Position numbers and translations under genes: made by a program. Source: Aliivibrio wodanis (GTDB lineage: Bacteria; Pseudomonadota; Gammaproteobacteria; Enterobacterales; Vibrionaceae). From it: 64,000 bases of DNA. The notes below the pieces were generated by a model. It did not search any database, had not been told where the DNA came from, and saw only the letters and a list, made by a program, of their open reading frames with translations. The stretch lies in contig LN554847.1 of assembly GCA_000953695.1 (NCBI GenBank), positions 499,801 through 563,800 on the forward strand, given 5' to 3'. Positions within the stretch are counted from its first letter, which is position 1, and the number at the start of each line of letters is the position of its first letter. Of the stretch, positions 57,501 through 64,000 are shown in pieces.

Positions 57501-59359
57501 TCACCAGAAATAAGTGCATCTCCAGAAGCTGTTAATAAGGCAAATTCAAATAAAACATCAGAATAAGAGTCAATCTCATCACTTGGTGATTTTATACCTG
57601 CAATGGGTTTATCTGACCAAAGCTGACGTTTTTGGCTGCGTGAAATCGTAGCGCCTCCGGTTTCAAGTAACTCAAAAGTAAAACGAGCATTAACAGGAGA
57701 TTTCATTAATGATGGTTTAAGTAAAGGGAGTGGTAAGGTGTGTTGGCCATTATTATCTAATATAATGTCGTTAACACTAGGAACATCATTCCAACTAGAA
57801 ATGGAGAATGATTGGCCTACGTAATAATCGCGGTAAGGGGTATCAAAATAATGAGTAGGCTGGTAATGGCTACTGATCTTGATCGTATTTTTAGAGGCAG
57901 GAGCCCCAAATAGATATTTTCCGTGCAAATTGACAGCAACCTGTTTTGCATTAGGTGTGATCTTCTTGGCTAAATCGACGGTGAGATCCATTCGCTCTGG
58001 AACAAACTCATTCACATTAAATACAAATTTCCCAATCGGTTTTTTTGCGTCTTTATGTAATTTAATTTGTGCAGTCCACTTTCCCATTGGAGCATTAGCG
58101 GGTATTTGATATTTATCTTGATAATAACCTTTAACCTCTTTTTGTTTTAGCCATCGACTACGAGCAACGGTTTGGTCAGGTTTAATGTATTCAATAAAAA
58201 GGTTATTGATGTCTTGAACTAATTGGCCATCATTGTTACGTAACAATAAATTTAAAGGCAGTTGTTCACCCGGACGAAATAAGTCTCGGTTTGAGTAAGA
58301 GAATACTTCGATATCTTGATATTGACGACCAGATACTGCGTAATCTGAAAGATCTAAAGGCAGTTCACGTAAAGGAAGGTAGCTAATTTGTTTTCCTTCT
58401 TTAACAGATAAGATATCACCTTGCTTAACGGTATAGGAAAAATCACCTAAACTGCCTTCAACTTGACCAAGTACTGTTTGCTTTCCATCTTTATGGTAAA
58501 TGCTTACAGAAGCCTGTTGTATTGGAGCTGAATTTGATAGAGAAGATAGCTGAACAGAGAGGGAATTAGGGAATACTTTGGCTTGAATACCAATATCGGT
58601 TAAGGCAACTTGTAGGACTTTTTCACTATTGTAATCAAAGTTACCTGTAGGTTTGATTGCGAGTAAGTACCAACCACTCTCTAAAGATTTTGGAAGTAAA
58701 AGCTCTGTATATTGTGATGTGTTTTTTTCTGTTTTAAGAATATCAAAATTTAAGTGCGTTATAGGAGTGGTGGCTTTTGTTAATTGTCTAAGATCCCATC
58801 GTCCTGGAGATTCTGAATAATGTGCGCTATTTAGTAGCATCGCAGGATCTGTGACTTTTAAAACTTCAACAGAAACTTGCTCAACGTTCATGGTTGAAAT
58901 TGGCAGTGTACGTTTTCCAAAAATAGGGACTATTGGACCACGGCCAACCACTTCAACAGAAGGTTCTTTCTCGTAGACAATGACATCATGGTTTACTTTT
59001 TTCTTATATCTAAGAGATTCATTTAATGTAATGGTATAGTGCTTACCTACATCAATATCAGTATAAATTAGTGCTGTTTTACTGTTATTTAATATCCAGT
59101 TATTAGAAAGTATGTTTTTCGTTTTTGTGTCACTAATGCTGATTAAATCAAGATTAGGTGCTAAATCTGAAAATTGGATAATGAATGCGGGTGAATTGTT
59201 ATGTGTATAGCTACCAAGGTATGTAATATGAGGCTCAGCAGTATTTAGTATCGAAGCTGACACTTGAAGAGGAATGAAAACTAAAAAAGGAATAAACGAA
59301 TCAATATTTTCATTGTTAATATTAGCTCTTTGGTAAGGATGAAAAGATAAAATCTTCAT
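54527..59359 (-). CDS. bacterial alpha-2-macroglobulin (YfhM-like)
   Basis: The protein is a very large 1610-residue protease trap. It has MG-type domains and the thioester motif in KYPYGCAEQTTSKG (C-A-E-Q), which can bind an attacking protease covalently. As predicted, the N-terminus is odd: MKILSFHPYQRAN precedes the hydrophobic stretch FIPFLVFIPLQVSA without a positive start region. An ATG at 59313 in another frame would read MKILIRLFLF and join LVFIPLQVSA if one T were added to the run of six, giving a classic signal peptide. No lipobox is present, unlike E. coli YfhM. It is transcribed with pbpC. Confidence 0.9.
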   Translation of the reverse strand: MKILSFHPYQRANINNENIDSFIPFLVFIPLQVSASILNTAEPHITYLGSYTHNNSPAFIIQFSDLAPNLDLISISDTKTKNILSNNWILNNSKTALIYTDIDVGKHYTITLNESLRYKKKVNHDVIVYEKEPSVEVVGRGPIVPIFGKRTLPISTMNVEQVSVEVLKVTDPAMLLNSAHYSESPGRWDLRQLTKATTPITHLNFDILKTEKNTSQYTELLLPKSLESGWYLLAIKPTGNFDYNSEKVLQVALTDIGIQAKVFPNSLSVQLSSLSNSAPIQQASVSIYHKDGKQTVLGQVEGSLGDFSYTVKQGDILSVKEGKQISYLPLRELPLDLSDYAVSGRQYQDIEVFSYSNRDLFRPGEQLPLNLLLRNNDGQLVQDINNLFIEYIKPDQTVARSRWLKQKEVKGYYQDKYQIPANAPMGKWTAQIKLHKDAKKPIGKFVFNVNEFVPERMDLTVDLAKKITPNAKQVAVNLHGKYLFGAPASKNTIKISSHYQPTHYFDTPYRDYYVGQSFSISSWNDVPSVNDIILDNNGQHTLPLPLLKPSLMKSPVNARFTFELLETGGATISRSQKRQLWSDKPIAGIKSPSDEIDSYSDVLFEFALLTASGDALISGEIDYTLERNMGGYYWVYNESSGWSIRGDNEWRPVSSERITTEAGKTSPISLNVEWGRYRITLTTKDGVTTRLPFWAGWSKDSTTQPVKPNQLSITLDKKRYQAGDDVAVTIFSKQAGQLQLNLDANKTLQSQIHNITSGKNTFIMAINKEIDRHDLYLTATLVSTPGSTGDKSKTRLPQRFFAIAPVLLDRSDRVLPMTIEHNEKLLPLETASIKVKLDKPTTEPTWVTVSLVDRGIINLANYHIPQVAPWFFEHRRYQGDVIDLYSHFYQTRPDSFMTPHRYGGDQEMSLNINNDELVESKTITMMSELVQFDHNGEAMVSFDLPDYNGQAQIVAMAFNSNQFGQAESNVTIAAPIVAELSIPRFLSPTDTSQTYVEVFNTSGLSQTITTSVTVDSQLNLKGDNSFTINLKDGERHGQSVVFDIKPITGANASTTLSLHISSVDEAGQTYQQTREWTIPIRGPQPVISQRELITLSTKNDKKNAHEYQLMNALWRDYFPTNDLTALVSYSRSPQLNISDYADGLFKYPYGCAEQTTSKGMPWLLNDASLTPFKNSVRDQLTDKELVEESIAHLSTMQKANGSFSLWSKFGDSDSWLSMYVTEYLLMANQAFPDSVPAQMLTLTKNNLRNYIGKQNVVSPSHFYSLWLGAKQGLVNNSHLHSADRAIAANKNTHISRLSYAHIGGAYLLNGRQRSGEYFLNKVLTEAQEKNLTSHEYEYGSELRDFALTITILNDVERVIKLSNKMTILKNRLAIAAMELANKRNYLSTQERIALIRAGIALSQHTHDLVELSIKDQKQVAKISEKGINQKQLNAGAVITNTGTQSVFLQVATSGLVKEGMIKSTLDFKEASRTYRFENGKAYNGEPLKVGEKLIVSVNYKLDQPVPLALLVEFIPTGFVLENPEYTNSNQIISAAKLEKNSQWSMLEYRNDRLIASADLQKNSMYVINYVLRAETPGLSVIPALFIEEMYQPQNMIYKPFSGFTHIQIIQ

Positions 59360-59707
59360 AAGAGAAATGATAGCTATATTTATTCATAATATCTAGTGTG
59401 ATTATTCCCCTGTTAAATTAATGGCATGGCGCCCTGTAAGTTCATTGGTAATGTAATAATGAATTGCGATGAATAGTATATATTTTCTTATTAATTTAAA
59501 AAATGCTTTTAATTAAATATAGATTAATTATTCTAGATTTGTTGTTCTTTGTTTCTATTTGAATGTTATTTTTTTATGATAAGTGGCTAATTTAAAAAAG
59601 TCTATTAGTAAAATCAGACTGAAAATTAAGTACAGTAATTGTAAAATTATATTTTTTTTGATACAAATGCAGCGTATTTATAATATTTTTATTTAAAAGA
59701 GGAACTT
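59360..59707. other. divergent promoter gap between macroglobulin and yjf cluster
   Basis: This very AT-rich gap of 348 bases must contain the promoters of both divergent units. I see no coding frame, RNA gene or strong hairpin, and I could not fix a promoter with confidence. Confidence 0.5.
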
Positions 59708-60124
59708 ATGGTTAACGAATATATTAATGTATCTGGTTTATTGCTTTTTTTAGGCTATTTTTTCGCCAGTATTGTCTTTTTAGTTGGGTTTAAATTCGTC
59801 TACTTATTTTCTACCCCTTATGATGAATTAAGGCTTATTCGAGAAGAAAAGAACAGTGCGGCGGCAATTACGCTATCAGGTGCATTAATTGGTTATGCTA
59901 TTGCTATTGCTTCTGCGTCAAGTAACTCTGTTGGGTTTAGTGATTTCATTATTTGGGGTGTTATTGCGGCCATTGCTCAAGTGTTTGGCTTTTGGTTATT
60001 ACGAGTTACGTTACTAAAAGATCTCGTTTCACGTATCAAGGATAATGAAATTCCAGCGGCGATTATAACGGCTGCATTTTCTATTTCGATTGGTCTGTTA
60101 AATGCCGCAGGCTTAACGTATTAA
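59708..60124 (+). CDS. yjfL: DUF350 membrane protein (YjfL-like)
   Basis: The protein has 138 residues and four membrane segments in two repeats (AITLSGALIGYAIAIASA and AIITAAFSISIGLLNAAGL). This matches YjfL/DUF350. A GAGG site precedes the ATG. It starts the cluster and is only six bases before the YjfM gene, so the three genes from 59708 to 62110 form one operon. The molecular role is not established; membrane-stress involvement is inferred from the cluster. Confidence 0.85.
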   Translation: MVNEYINVSGLLLFLGYFFASIVFLVGFKFVYLFSTPYDELRLIREEKNSAAAITLSGALIGYAIAIASASSNSVGFSDFIIWGVIAAIAQVFGFWLLRVTLLKDLVSRIKDNEIPAAIITAAFSISIGLLNAAGLTY

Positions 60125-60130
60125 GGATAG

Positions 60131-60940
60131 ATGATGAGTGTACGTAAAGGTCAAGTTGAAGTTAATAAGCATTTAAAACCTCATTCAATGTACTTGAAGC
60201 CATTAACGTTAATGGCAGTAGCAGCAGGTGTTAGCGGCTGTAGTGATGATGACAGTATTTATTTTTTTGAAAATGTAGGCGATTGTAAAAAAGACGCTCG
60301 TTTTAATGAAGCAGAGTGTATATCAGCCTATCAAATTGCCGAAAATAAAGCCCAAGAAGCAAGTTTTGAATATAGAACAGAGAAAGAATGTTTCGATGAG
60401 TTTGGCTTTGGTGTCTGCCAGCTAAATGACAAGAAAAAATATCAACCGAATAATTTTGGTTGGATAATGAGTCATTCTCAAATTAATAAGAATAAAGACA
60501 GCTACGAAATGTTTGTTGAGCCTGTGTATCTATCAACAAATCCACGTAGTTCAAAATTTTCTTACTTAATGTTTACTGATAAGAATTATCGTGACTATTA
60601 TATTGGAAAATATAATTTAGCAAATGGTGCAAAGGTTGATTTACCAAAAGGGGCGATGCTAGAAAAGGAATACCTTCAAAAACACAGTTCAGGCAGTTAT
60701 TACAACGATAGAGCAGGTGTGATAACGAATAATGATTGGGATGATCATCGAAATTATTATAGTTATGGTTATCTGCATAATACAACAACACCATCAAAAG
60801 TGGTTAAATATAAAAAGCCTAAGTTTGAAGATATTAAATTAAGCAAAACGAAAAGTGCTAAGAACATTTCATTTAGTAGTAGTAAATCAGTGAAGGGTTT
60901 TGGTAGTACATCACGTTCAAAATCGAGTTGGGGTGGTTAA
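60131..60940 (+). CDS. yjfM: DUF1190 lipoprotein (YjfM/YgiB-like)
   Basis: The protein has 269 residues with a lipobox-like AAGVSGC near residue 36, so it is probably a lipoprotein; the stretch before it is longer than usual. Conserved cysteines follow (DCKKDARF, AECISAYQ, KECFDEFGFGVCQ), as in DUF1190. The C-terminus is rich in serine, glycine and lysine. The stop overlaps no gene, but the next start is immediate. It would be a target or partner of the ATP-grasp enzyme encoded next. Confidence 0.85.
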   Translation: MMSVRKGQVEVNKHLKPHSMYLKPLTLMAVAAGVSGCSDDDSIYFFENVGDCKKDARFNEAECISAYQIAENKAQEASFEYRTEKECFDEFGFGVCQLNDKKKYQPNNFGWIMSHSQINKNKDSYEMFVEPVYLSTNPRSSKFSYLMFTDKNYRDYYIGKYNLANGAKVDLPKGAMLEKEYLQKHSSGSYYNDRAGVITNNDWDDHRNYYSYGYLHNTTTPSKVVKYKKPKFEDIKLSKTKSAKNISFSSSKSVKGFGSTSRSKSSWGG

Positions 60941-62110
60941 ATGTTATTGGTTGATAATGCGCCTCGTTTAAATTGGCAAGAGCGCATGCTTGAGTTCGAT
61001 TTTAATTTTTATCAAGTAGATGAAAATATACCTTATTGGTGCGAAGGTCGGCATTATCGCTTCAATGCTGCTCAAATTGATGAAATTGATAAAGCGACAG
61101 AATTAGTGCATGAGTTGTGTCTCAAGGCTGTTGGTTATGTGATTGATAATGAGCTGTGGGATCTTTTTCAAATTCCAGAATCAGCACAAAACTTTGTCAA
61201 ATCATCGTGGAATAACAAAGAGCAATATTTATATGGGAGAATGGACTTTGCTTGGAATGGCATCCATCCTCCTAAGCTCTTAGAGTACAATGCTGATACT
61301 CCAACGTCATTATTTGAATGCTCTGTAATTCAATGGGATTGGTTAAAGCAACACGTTGATAACGTAAACTTGCCTAAAGACTCCGATCAATTTAATTTAG
61401 TCGATGAGTTACTAATTGACCGCTTTAAATTGATTAAGAGTGATAAGAATCTACGTTCCAATTTATTTCATTTTGCAGCGTGTACTGATTCAGAAGAAGA
61501 TTTAAGAACCATTGAATATCTTGCAGATTGTGCAATAGATGCAGGTTTCGAGGTCCACATTATGGATGTTGAAGCAATAGAGCTAAGTTATGATCATACG
61601 TTTTTAGATGATGAAGGTCGAACGATTGTAAATATGTTTAAGCTTTATCCTTGGGAATTTATGCTTCGTGAAGAGTTTGGTGCCTATCTCGAAGAAGCAA
61701 ATGTAATGTGGCTTGAGCCAGCATGGAAGTCAATTTTATCTAATAAAGCGTTATTACCTATTCTCTGGAAACTATTTCCGGATTGTCCTTATATTCTTCC
61801 TGCATATTTTGATACTGATAAAGAAGTCGCTTTGATGACTTCAAAAGTTAAAAAACCCATTTTTAGTCGTGAAGGGAGTAATATTGAGATTTGGAAAAAT
61901 GGAGTTCAGCTTGAAAAAAGTGATGGTCCTTATGGTGAAGAAGGGTTTATTGTTCAAGAGTATGCCCCACTAGCTAATTTAGGTTGTGGCTCTACAGTTA
62001 TTGGTAGTTGGGTAATAGGTAAAGTAGCTGGTGGTATGTCGGTGCGTGAGAGTTCAACGCTTATTACAGAAGACACCGCTCTATTTGTACCACATATTAT
62101 TCACGGTTAG
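60941..62110 (+). CDS. yjfC: glutathionylspermidine-synthase-like ATP-grasp ligase (YjfC/YgiC)
   Basis: The protein has 389 residues, matching the ATP-grasp half of glutathionylspermidine synthase. The N-terminal YWCEGRHYRF, the RMDFAWNGIHPPKLLEYNAD segment with conserved acidic residues, the lysine in VKKPIFSREGSNIE and the C-terminal MSVRESSTLITEDTALFVPH are as in YgiC. It should use ATP to form an amide bond; the true substrate is not known. It starts directly after yjfM, whose family is always next to it. Confidence 0.88.
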   Translation: MLLVDNAPRLNWQERMLEFDFNFYQVDENIPYWCEGRHYRFNAAQIDEIDKATELVHELCLKAVGYVIDNELWDLFQIPESAQNFVKSSWNNKEQYLYGRMDFAWNGIHPPKLLEYNADTPTSLFECSVIQWDWLKQHVDNVNLPKDSDQFNLVDELLIDRFKLIKSDKNLRSNLFHFAACTDSEEDLRTIEYLADCAIDAGFEVHIMDVEAIELSYDHTFLDDEGRTIVNMFKLYPWEFMLREEFGAYLEEANVMWLEPAWKSILSNKALLPILWKLFPDCPYILPAYFDTDKEVALMTSKVKKPIFSREGSNIEIWKNGVQLEKSDGPYGEEGFIVQEYAPLANLGCGSTVIGSWVIGKVAGGMSVRESSTLITEDTALFVPHIIHG

Positions 62111-62190
62111 ATATGAAAATTAAGGATGCAACTTGCTGCATAGTTAATGAATGTATACATTGGAATAAATAATTAAATTAAGGTAATAGT

Positions 62191-62586
62191 ATGATATGGA
62201 ATATTACAGAACTGACCAAAGCATTAAGTAAAGATCCGCTTTGGGATGTTAAAGAAAATGATAATACAATTTTAATTACTAATAATGATGGTGTTGAAGC
62301 TTTTCTTGCTATTTCTGGAGAGCAAATCCTAGTAGAGATTATTCTATTTTCTGAAGAGAGTGTTTCTGATATTGCAGGGTTAAATGCCTTTATTTTGAAA
62401 ACTCATAAGTTATTTCCGTTATCAACGATTGGTATCAATCAGATTGACCAAGGAAATTATTATGTTGCATTTGGTGCCTTATCTTCACATTCTGTTGAAG
62501 AAAGTATTCACATTGAGATCACAACATTATTTAATAATGTGGAAGGCTTCTTAGATATTTACCAATCTTACCTAAAAGAGATTTAA
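62191..62586 (+). CDS. yjfI: DUF2170 protein (YjfI-like)
   Basis: The protein has 131 residues. It is a soluble alpha/beta protein with the YjfI pattern: LSKDPLWDVKENDNTILI, VEIILFSEESVSDI and FPLSTIGINQIDQGNYYVAF. YjfI is always found beside a PspA-like protein and is thought to bind it, though the mechanism is unknown. It is 80 bases after yjfC and 2 bases before yjfJ. GGTAATAGT precedes the ATG. Confidence 0.82.
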   Translation: MIWNITELTKALSKDPLWDVKENDNTILITNNDGVEAFLAISGEQILVEIILFSEESVSDIAGLNAFILKTHKLFPLSTIGINQIDQGNYYVAFGALSSHSVEESIHIEITTLFNNVEGFLDIYQSYLKEI

Positions 62587-62588
62587 TT

Positions 62589-63272
62589 ATGAGCGTTTGG
62601 AAAAAATTAGTAACCGCGATTAAAGGTGGTGCCAACGATGCAGCAGAAGCTGTTGTTGATCATCAAGCATTTCGTATTTTAGAGCAAGAAATTCGTGAAG
62701 CAAAAGAAGAGCTTAAGCGTTCTGATGCTGCATTAATTGGTATTATTGCAAAACGAAAATTAGCACAGCAAAAAGTAAATGGCTTTAATAGTGGTATTAC
62801 AGAGTATGAAGAACATGCTCGTAAAGCGATGGAAAAAGGCCAACAAGAGCTGGCTCTTGAATGTGCACAACGCGTGGCATCTTTACGTAATGAACAAAAC
62901 GTAGAGCAGCAGTTTTTAGATACATTTTTGTCTTCAGAAGGAACAATGAAGCAAAAAATCAGTGAAGCAAAAGATAGATTGCGTCAATTAGAGCAGCAAA
63001 TTGATGTTGTTAAGGCAACAGAAGCCGTTCAAAAAGCGCAAATGACGGTAGCTTCAACAAACATTGGTAGTAATAACAAAATGCATACAGCAATGGATTC
63101 ACTGGATCGTATTAAACAACGTCAAGTTGAAACTGCGGCTAAATTAGAAGCATCACAAGAGCTAGATGAAGAGTCGTCTTCTGATTCATTAGATAAAAAG
63201 CTAGCAGAAGCGGGTATTTCTAAAAATGGAAGTTCTGCAGAAGATGAACTTGCTAGAATCTTAGGTAAGTAA
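62589..63272 (+). CDS. yjfJ: PspA/IM30-family protein (YjfJ)
   Basis: The protein has 227 residues and is almost all coiled coil, as expected for the PspA/IM30 (bacterial ESCRT-III-like) family. These proteins form membrane-bound assemblies that repair or remodel the inner membrane. The N-terminal helix (SVWKKLVTAIKGGANDAAEA) is amphipathic and could insert into membrane. It follows yjfI by two bases and is followed by a hairpin terminator and yjfK. Confidence 0.88.
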   Translation: MSVWKKLVTAIKGGANDAAEAVVDHQAFRILEQEIREAKEELKRSDAALIGIIAKRKLAQQKVNGFNSGITEYEEHARKAMEKGQQELALECAQRVASLRNEQNVEQQFLDTFLSSEGTMKQKISEAKDRLRQLEQQIDVVKATEAVQKAQMTVASTNIGSNNKMHTAMDSLDRIKQRQVETAAKLEASQELDEESSSDSLDKKLAEAGISKNGSSAEDELARILGK

Positions 63273-63302
63273 CCTTTAGATTTTAAGCGTAGTTTATATG
63301 AA

Positions 63303-63331
63303 ATGGCCATTGTAACAATGGCCTTTTTTAA
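63303..63331 (+). terminator. terminator between yjfJ and yjfK
   Basis: GGCCATTG (63305-63312) and CAATGGCC (63316-63323) pair around a TAA loop, followed by six T residues. It would cut expression of yjfK relative to yjfJ. Confidence 0.8.
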
Positions 63332-63344
63332 TGTGAGTAAAATT

Positions 63345-63971
63345 ATGTTTGGTTGGTTTAAAAAAGAAAAAGAGATTGAAGAAGTTATTCCTGAAGCTTT
63401 AGGGTTACGCTTAGGTGGTGCGATTGAACTTGATAAATTGAAGTTACAATTGATAGAAGATGAACTTACTATTGAGGGCGCAGCACCGACGCAATTTATT
63501 CAAGCGGTGGGTGAAATTAAGTTAGGTGATAATAATCGGATATTGCGTTTTTATACGGATGACGATGGCTTTATTCAAATAATGCAATACGGAACAGAAG
63601 AGCTAGGAGTTGAAGAGGTTAAGTTGGTCTATTACTACGACACGTTACCGATAAGTAATCAAACGGAATGGGAAAATTATCTAAATAATAAATTAGTGAG
63701 AGATACTTGGGATTTAGATTCTCAAGAGTTTTACAAAGCTTGGGATAATAATGAGCCAGTGTCTATGACTGAGACTATCTGGACAAAAGACAAGCCGAAA
63801 AGCGAATTAGATCAGTTTATTATGCTTTATGAGCGTGAAATTAATGAAGACCTTTTTGAGACTCTATTTGTTATCGCTGAAGAAAAAATAGAATTTAATC
63901 AATACCAGCGTTGTGTAAGTCTTAGTACTGCTTTTGATCTTTCTCAAACAGATTTTAAAGTGATTGGTTAA
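63345..63971 (+). CDS. yjfK: DUF2491 protein (YjfK)
   Basis: From the ATG at 63345 the protein has 208 residues, starting MFGWFKKEKEIEEVIPEALG, a common YjfK opening. The longer frame from 63303 overlaps the terminator hairpin and adds 14 residues with no family support. Strands such as LRFYTDDDGFIQIMQYG and the tail EEKIEFNQYQRCVSLST fit DUF2491. The role is unknown. It completes the set of six yjf genes; the window ends just afterwards. Confidence 0.82.
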   Translation: MFGWFKKEKEIEEVIPEALGLRLGGAIELDKLKLQLIEDELTIEGAAPTQFIQAVGEIKLGDNNRILRFYTDDDGFIQIMQYGTEELGVEEVKLVYYYDTLPISNQTEWENYLNNKLVRDTWDLDSQEFYKAWDNNEPVSMTETIWTKDKPKSELDQFIMLYEREINEDLFETLFVIAEEKIEFNQYQRCVSLSTAFDLSQTDFKVIG

Positions 63972-64000
63972 CTTTAAAGTCTTATCATAATACCATTGCC

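Overview
The window looks like part of a chromosome of a marine gammaproteobacterium of the Vibrionaceae, most likely an Aliivibrio (A. fischeri-like), and probably the smaller, more variable replicon. The evidence is AT-rich DNA, closely Vibrio-like RNase II, DeaD, SpeG, PyrC and DeoD proteins, and an unusual density of chemoreceptors and cyclic-di-GMP genes: five methyl-accepting chemotaxis proteins (MCPs) and five GGDEF/EAL-related proteins. The species call is an inference from recognised protein families, not from a database search.

Layout. 1-2.3 kb: the end of a YiaV/YiaW-type membrane-fusion pair and a diguanylate cyclase. 2.4-8 kb: a frameshifted ComFB-like gene, rnb, deaD and speG. 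8.1-10.6 kb: a full-length IS30-family element whose right end supplies the last codons of a GGDEF-EAL gene. 11-14.2 kb: an MCP, a porin and a small periplasmic binding protein in a row. 14.3-17.7 kb: a FocA-type channel fused to CBS domains, a divergent LysR regulator and a YciC-like membrane protein. 17.9-28.7 kb: tandem duplicated amino-acid-type MCPs, a four-gene amino-acid ABC importer, aroG and another MCP. 28.8-39 kb: a YbjD-type OLD nuclease, an EAL protein, a cytoplasmic 5'-nucleotidase-like protein, three small proteins each with its own terminator, and a coupled pair of TPR-GGDEF proteins, one of them degenerate. 39-42.3 kb: deoD, a transposase-derived protein and a SorC regulator. 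42.5-44.8 kb: cytochrome c', cytochrome b561 and MscS genes. 45-49.3 kb: Nudix and DUF3820 genes, a candidate small RNA, pyrC, arfA with a hairpin that encloses its stop codon, tRNA-Gly and a DMT transporter. 49.4-59.4 kb: an MCP, an OprB porin remnant, pbpC and an alpha-2-macroglobulin gene with a likely frameshift in its signal peptide. 59.7-64 kb: a yjfLMC-yjfIJK membrane-stress/ATP-grasp cluster.

How the genes work together. Much of the window is sensory: the tandem MCPs carry the dCache amino-acid-binding signature and lie beside an amino-acid importer, and the MCP-porin-binding protein trio suggests a complete path from outer membrane to signalling. The best candidate for an incompletely described system is the yjf cluster: PspA-like protein, DUF350 membrane protein, DUF1190 lipoprotein, glutathionylspermidine-synthase-like ligase, DUF2170 and DUF2491. 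Three genes look damaged: comFB-like, the OprB remnant, and the signal peptide of the macroglobulin. Two of these changes lie at short homopolymers, so sequencing error must be excluded.
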